DNA of 64,000 bases, from the NCBI RefSeq assembly GCF_900113045.1, contig NZ_FONY01000001.1:124001-188000 (forward strand), in the 5' to 3' direction. Positions 60,843-64,000 of the stretch are shown piece after piece. The number at the start of each line of letters is the position of its first letter. The stretch's first letter is position 1. Source of the DNA: Thermoflexibacter ruber. GTDB lineage: Bacteria > Bacteroidota > Bacteroidia > Cytophagales > Thermoflexibacteraceae. The notes under the pieces were generated by a model that saw nothing but the letters and a program-made list of their open reading frames with translations, was not told where the DNA came from and ran no database searches. Made by a program: the position numbers and the translations under genes.

Positions 60843-63800
60843 ATGAATAAAAAATATTTGCTCGCTTTTGCGTTCTTATTTGTCTTTCTACTTTGCTTTC
60901 TTCCCTTTACAAGCTATGCTACGCACATTGTTGGTGGAGAATTGGAAATGACACATATTTCAATGAACAATTATCGCTTTCGATTGATTTTGTATTTTGA
61001 TGCGGTCAATGGAAATCCTGGTGCCTTAGACCAAAATGTAAACGTGCATACTTTTGCTAAGACAGGAAACAGGTTTGTGCGAAGCTATTTGTTGCCTCTG
61101 ACTTCCAATACCTTAGTGAACTATACTAATCCTGCTTGTGCCGTAGGCAGTCTGGTTACAAGGCGAATTGTTTATGAACGTACCTTCACTTTGAATCCGA
61201 ATGAGTACGCTGACCAAGGTGGCTATTACGCTGTTTGGGAGCGTTGTTGCAGGAATGGGGTAATAGATAACATCGTCAATCCGGGGGGAGCTGGACAGGC
61301 TTTTTATATGGAGTTTCCCCCCCTAATCCGAAATGGTCAGCGATTTCTCAATTCCTCTCCTCAACTTTTCCCTCCTTTAAGTGATTATGCTTGCGTGAAC
61401 CAGCCTTTTTTCTTCAATTTTACTGGTACTGACCCTGATGGAGACCGCTTGGAGTATTCTCTGAAAGCTCCTACCAATGGTTTTAGCAGCGTACAAAACC
61501 CCTTGCCACCTAATCCGATTGCCGGACCTTATCCCTCAGTGCGTTTCATCAGTGGGATTGGTGTAAATAATATGATTCCGGGCAATCCCCCTTTGAGCAT
61601 AGATGCTACGGGTATTATTAGGCTAAATGCCTCTCGTACAGGACTTTTTGTCTTTGCTGTTTCTGTCAAAGAGTTTAGAAACGGCGTGCAAATAGGCGAA
61701 GTAGTCAGAGAGTTCCAATTGATGGTCTTGGACTGTCGCACAGCCAACCCGCCTGTGGGACGCATTGCCGACCCTGCTAATCCAGCTCGCTTTTTGACGG
61801 ATAGAGATACGATTAAGTTCAAACAAGGAGAGGCTAATAGATGCACTAACTTGCGAATCACAGACATAGACCCTAATACCGTTATCAAACTAAGAACCCT
61901 TGATGTCAGAGGAACTGGCGCAGGCATTACGCTTTCCGCTATGGGGGGAAATATTCCCAATGCCAATAGTGCCTTAAATATTCAGGTCTGCGCTCCTGAG
62001 TGTCCCCTGCCTAATGGAGGGCTGTATTCTACTGATATTATCATAGAAGACAATAGCTGTGCCGTTCCCCTTTTGGATACAGTGAGAATCAACATGTTAA
62101 TAGAACCTAAAAAGCAAGACCCTCCCATCATTACTACGAGTTTGGCAAAATACGATTCTTTGAAAAAGGAATACACCATAGAAATAGAACAAGGAGAACC
62201 CATTAATTTTGAAGCGATTGCCAGAGATTTGCAAAACGAACAAATTAACCTGACCGTGCAAGGTTTAATAGCAGGCATGAACTTCCCTAATAGTTTATCA
62301 GGAGGCTCACCCTTGCGGGGCAGTTTCTCTTGGACTCCGCCTTGTAACCTGCTCCAACCCAATGAGGACGAGAGAGAATTTGTTTTGACTTTCAACTCTA
62401 CCAAAAAACCGAAATGCGAGCAGGAAATCAAAAGCACTACCACAGTGAGGATTATTGTCAAAAAGAAAAAGCAAAACAACCCTGCTGTTCTCTCTGCCAA
62501 TTTAGTCTTTGACCCTGTGCGGCAGATGTATGTAGATACGGTTTTTATAGGGCAAACGACCACCTTTACCGTCAGAGGCACTGACCAAGACAAGAACGAC
62601 AGTTTGGCGCTGAGTGCCAAAGGGGTAGGATTTGACATGGCAAGCGTAAGAGCCAATTTCCCTACTCGTGGAGGTATTTCTTCTGTTAGCCAAATGTTTT
62701 CTTGGCAACCACCTTGCGACATTTTCCAAAATAGCAATTTGGACAGCAAGGAATTTATTTTTGACCTCAATCTCAAAGAATACAATCGCTGCAAAATTTT
62801 ACTTGCCGATTCCATAGTCAAAGTAGCGATTTTAGTACAAAGAAAAGAAAACCAAAAACCCATAGTAACGCCCGAAATCCAGTACGATGCCGCCAGACAA
62901 GTCTATGTGGCAGAGGCTTTTGTGGGAGATAGATTGAACTTTTTTGTCAGAGGTGATGACCCCGAGAAGGACAGCATCACCATGACTTACCAACTGCTTG
63001 GCGGAGGGAATGCGCAGGCTTTGGGCATGAGTTACCCTACGCTCTCAGGCAGACCGATTTTGCGAAATAGGTTTAATTGGCAGATTCCCTGCGATGCCCT
63101 CAAAGATACGATTAATCCGCAGGAATATACCTTACTTTTTTTAGTGAGAGATAAAGACTTTTGCGGGCAGGCGAAAACAGATACTGCCAAAGTAATCCTC
63201 ACCGTCAAACCAAGAACTACGCCTAATCGCCCTCCGAGAGTAAGTACGAACTTGCCTTTTGATGAAAAAGAAAAGGTATATGTGGATACCGTTTACATAG
63301 GTAATAGTATCAATTTCAATGTATTGGCAAGTGATGTGGACAGGGATTCGGTGGTGATAGAAGGTTTGCCCGAAGGTTTCCGCTTTTCAGATTTCCGCAT
63401 GGTATTCAGAGATACTTCGGGTATAGCACCGCTCACCGCTCCTTTCCGTTGGCGAACTACTTGCGATATGCTCAACTTGGCTTTGGGCGAGTTTCAGAAA
63501 GAATTTTTGATTACTTTTAAAACCAGAGATTTTCGTCTGTGCCAAAGAACTTTTAGGGATTCTGTCAAAGTAAAATTGGTTTTAATTTACCGTGCCGCTA
63601 ACAATCGACAGCCTAAAATCAGTACTGACCTCGTTCAAAATCCTAATACCTTTGTCTATTTCAAGGAAGTAATTGTTGGAGAAACAATTAGATTTAATCT
63701 GTTAGGAGAAGATGCCGATAGGGACAGCGTAATCATAACGGGCAAAGGAATTGGCTTCAATTTCAAAGACGTAGGTATCCAATTCAACGATACGAAGGGA

Positions 63801-64000
63801 GTCGCTCCGCTTGTTGTGCCTTTTACTTGGCAGACAGCCTGTGCCCTTTTACAAGGGAAATTTGATGCACCCAAAGACTTTGATATGATTTTTAGCATCA
63901 ATGACTTACGCCCTTGCAACCTCAATAAATACGATTCTATTAGGGTAAAAATTAGGATTTATCCAAGACCTAATCCCAATCCACCTAAGTTAGTTGCAGA
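60843..64000 (+). CDS. Giant repeat-built secreted surface protein, 5' part
   Basis: The frame is open for 1052 codons from the ATG at 60843 and runs off the right edge. Signal peptide (KYLLAFAFLFVFLLCFLP, then FTSYATHIVGGELEM). The ATHIVGGE start and the YYAVWERCCRNG motif are typical of very long Bacteroidota proteins that end in a gliding-motility or type IX secretion C-terminal domain, which would lie outside the window. From about 62126 at least five repeats of 119-126 residues follow, with a recurrent YVDTVFIG opening, DxDxDS motif and W-x-x-P/T-C cysteine, fitting Ig/cadherin-like domains. It is probably exported by the system PorX controls. Confidence 0.85.
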   Translation, partial: MNKKYLLAFAFLFVFLLCFLPFTSYATHIVGGELEMTHISMNNYRFRLILYFDAVNGNPGALDQNVNVHTFAKTGNRFVRSYLLPLTSNTLVNYTNPACAVGSLVTRRIVYERTFTLNPNEYADQGGYYAVWERCCRNGVIDNIVNPGGAGQAFYMEFPPLIRNGQRFLNSSPQLFPPLSDYACVNQPFFFNFTGTDPDGDRLEYSLKAPTNGFSSVQNPLPPNPIAGPYPSVRFISGIGVNNMIPGNPPLSIDATGIIRLNASRTGLFVFAVSVKEFRNGVQIGEVVREFQLMVLDCRTANPPVGRIADPANPARFLTDRDTIKFKQGEANRCTNLRITDIDPNTVIKLRTLDVRGTGAGITLSAMGGNIPNANSALNIQVCAPECPLPNGGLYSTDIIIEDNSCAVPLLDTVRINMLIEPKKQDPPIITTSLAKYDSLKKEYTIEIEQGEPINFEAIARDLQNEQINLTVQGLIAGMNFPNSLSGGSPLRGSFSWTPPCNLLQPNEDEREFVLTFNSTKKPKCEQEIKSTTTVRIIVKKKKQNNPAVLSANLVFDPVRQMYVDTVFIGQTTTFTVRGTDQDKNDSLALSAKGVGFDMASVRANFPTRGGISSVSQMFSWQPPCDIFQNSNLDSKEFIFDLNLKEYNRCKILLADSIVKVAILVQRKENQKPIVTPEIQYDAARQVYVAEAFVGDRLNFFVRGDDPEKDSITMTYQLLGGGNAQALGMSYPTLSGRPILRNRFNWQIPCDALKDTINPQEYTLLFLVRDKDFCGQAKTDTAKVILTVKPRTTPNRPPRVSTNLPFDEKEKVYVDTVYIGNSINFNVLASDVDRDSVVIEGLPEGFRFSDFRMVFRDTSGIAPLTAPFRWRTTCDMLNLALGEFQKEFLITFKTRDFRLCQRTFRDSVKVKLVLIYRAANNRQPKISTDLVQNPNTFVYFKEVIVGETIRFNLLGEDADRDSVIITGKGIGFNFKDVGIQFNDTKGVAPLVVPFTWQTACALLQGKFDAPKDFDMIFSINDLRPCNLNKYDSIRVKIRIYPRPNPNPPKLVA

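Noticed and set aside
1-64000. tRNA or rRNA genes
   Set aside because: No cloverleaf with a conserved T-loop (GGTTCGAAT-type) or rRNA core sequence was noticed by eye on either strand. A covariance-model scan would be needed to be certain.

Overview
The window is chromosomal DNA of low G+C from a member of the Bacteroidota, most likely a gliding, Cytophagales-type aerobe. The evidence is several promoters of the Bacteroidota type (TTTG / TAnnTTTG), a porX gene for the type IX secretion regulator, a very large secreted repeat protein of the gliding-motility type, a Na+-translocating NADH:quinone reductase operon, and reg_prop/LytTR two-component genes. The sequence alone does not settle the genus. 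No rRNA, tRNA or CRISPR array was seen.

Region by region: 1-915 is the N-terminal part of a type IIG (Eco57I-like) restriction-modification protein running off the left edge. 916-7941 holds a cobalamin riboswitch driving metE, followed by same-strand genes for a Cys-rich CWC protein, a PAS protein, a hotdog thioesterase, dxs and a TIGR02757 protein. 8025-12577 (minus) holds an amino-acid dehydrogenase, a LuxR-type response regulator, queA and a lipoprotein. 13014-15590 (plus) holds an outer-membrane beta-barrel protein, an IscA-type Fe-S carrier and a trans-sulfuration enzyme. It faces a secreted GH43-type enzyme (15600-17360). 17.4-18.9 kb has a 196-bp MITE-like insertion inside a dispersed repeat, then an ECF sigma factor and a small membrane protein. 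19113-24096 is nqrABCDE without an adjacent nqrF.

24169-38325 is almost all minus strand: a gene remnant, a four-gene envelope operon (small membrane protein, MORN/trypsin-like protease, WD40 lipoprotein, multi-pass membrane protein), a small lipoprotein, a LytTR regulator, a Uma2 nuclease-like gene, a LytS-type reg_prop sensor kinase, a secreted protein and an alpha/beta hydrolase. 38340-40367 is a Cache-HAMP-GAF sensor. 40652-44585 (plus) is porX, an aldehyde dehydrogenase and a 2-hydroxyacid dehydrogenase. 44723-48513 (minus) encodes a three-subunit molybdenum hydroxylase (form II CO-dehydrogenase-like). 48769-52074 is a VPS10/BNR-repeat exoprotein. 52134-57953 (minus) holds a DUF418 membrane protein, a PLP decarboxylase, a GH13 amylase and a DUF7935-type membrane protein. 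58209-60521 is a DNA methyltransferase fused to a nuclease-like C-terminus, and 60843-64000 is the start of a giant repeat-built surface protein.

Recurrent themes are sulfur and methionine metabolism (B12-controlled metE, trans-sulfuration, IscA), energy metabolism (NQR, Mo-hydroxylase, dehydrogenases), envelope and secreted enzymes, and two separate DNA-modification loci at the two ends. Several dispersed repeat families sit in the intergenic regions. The most notable is one found both interrupted by the MITE (17.4 kb) and uninterrupted (60.5 kb).
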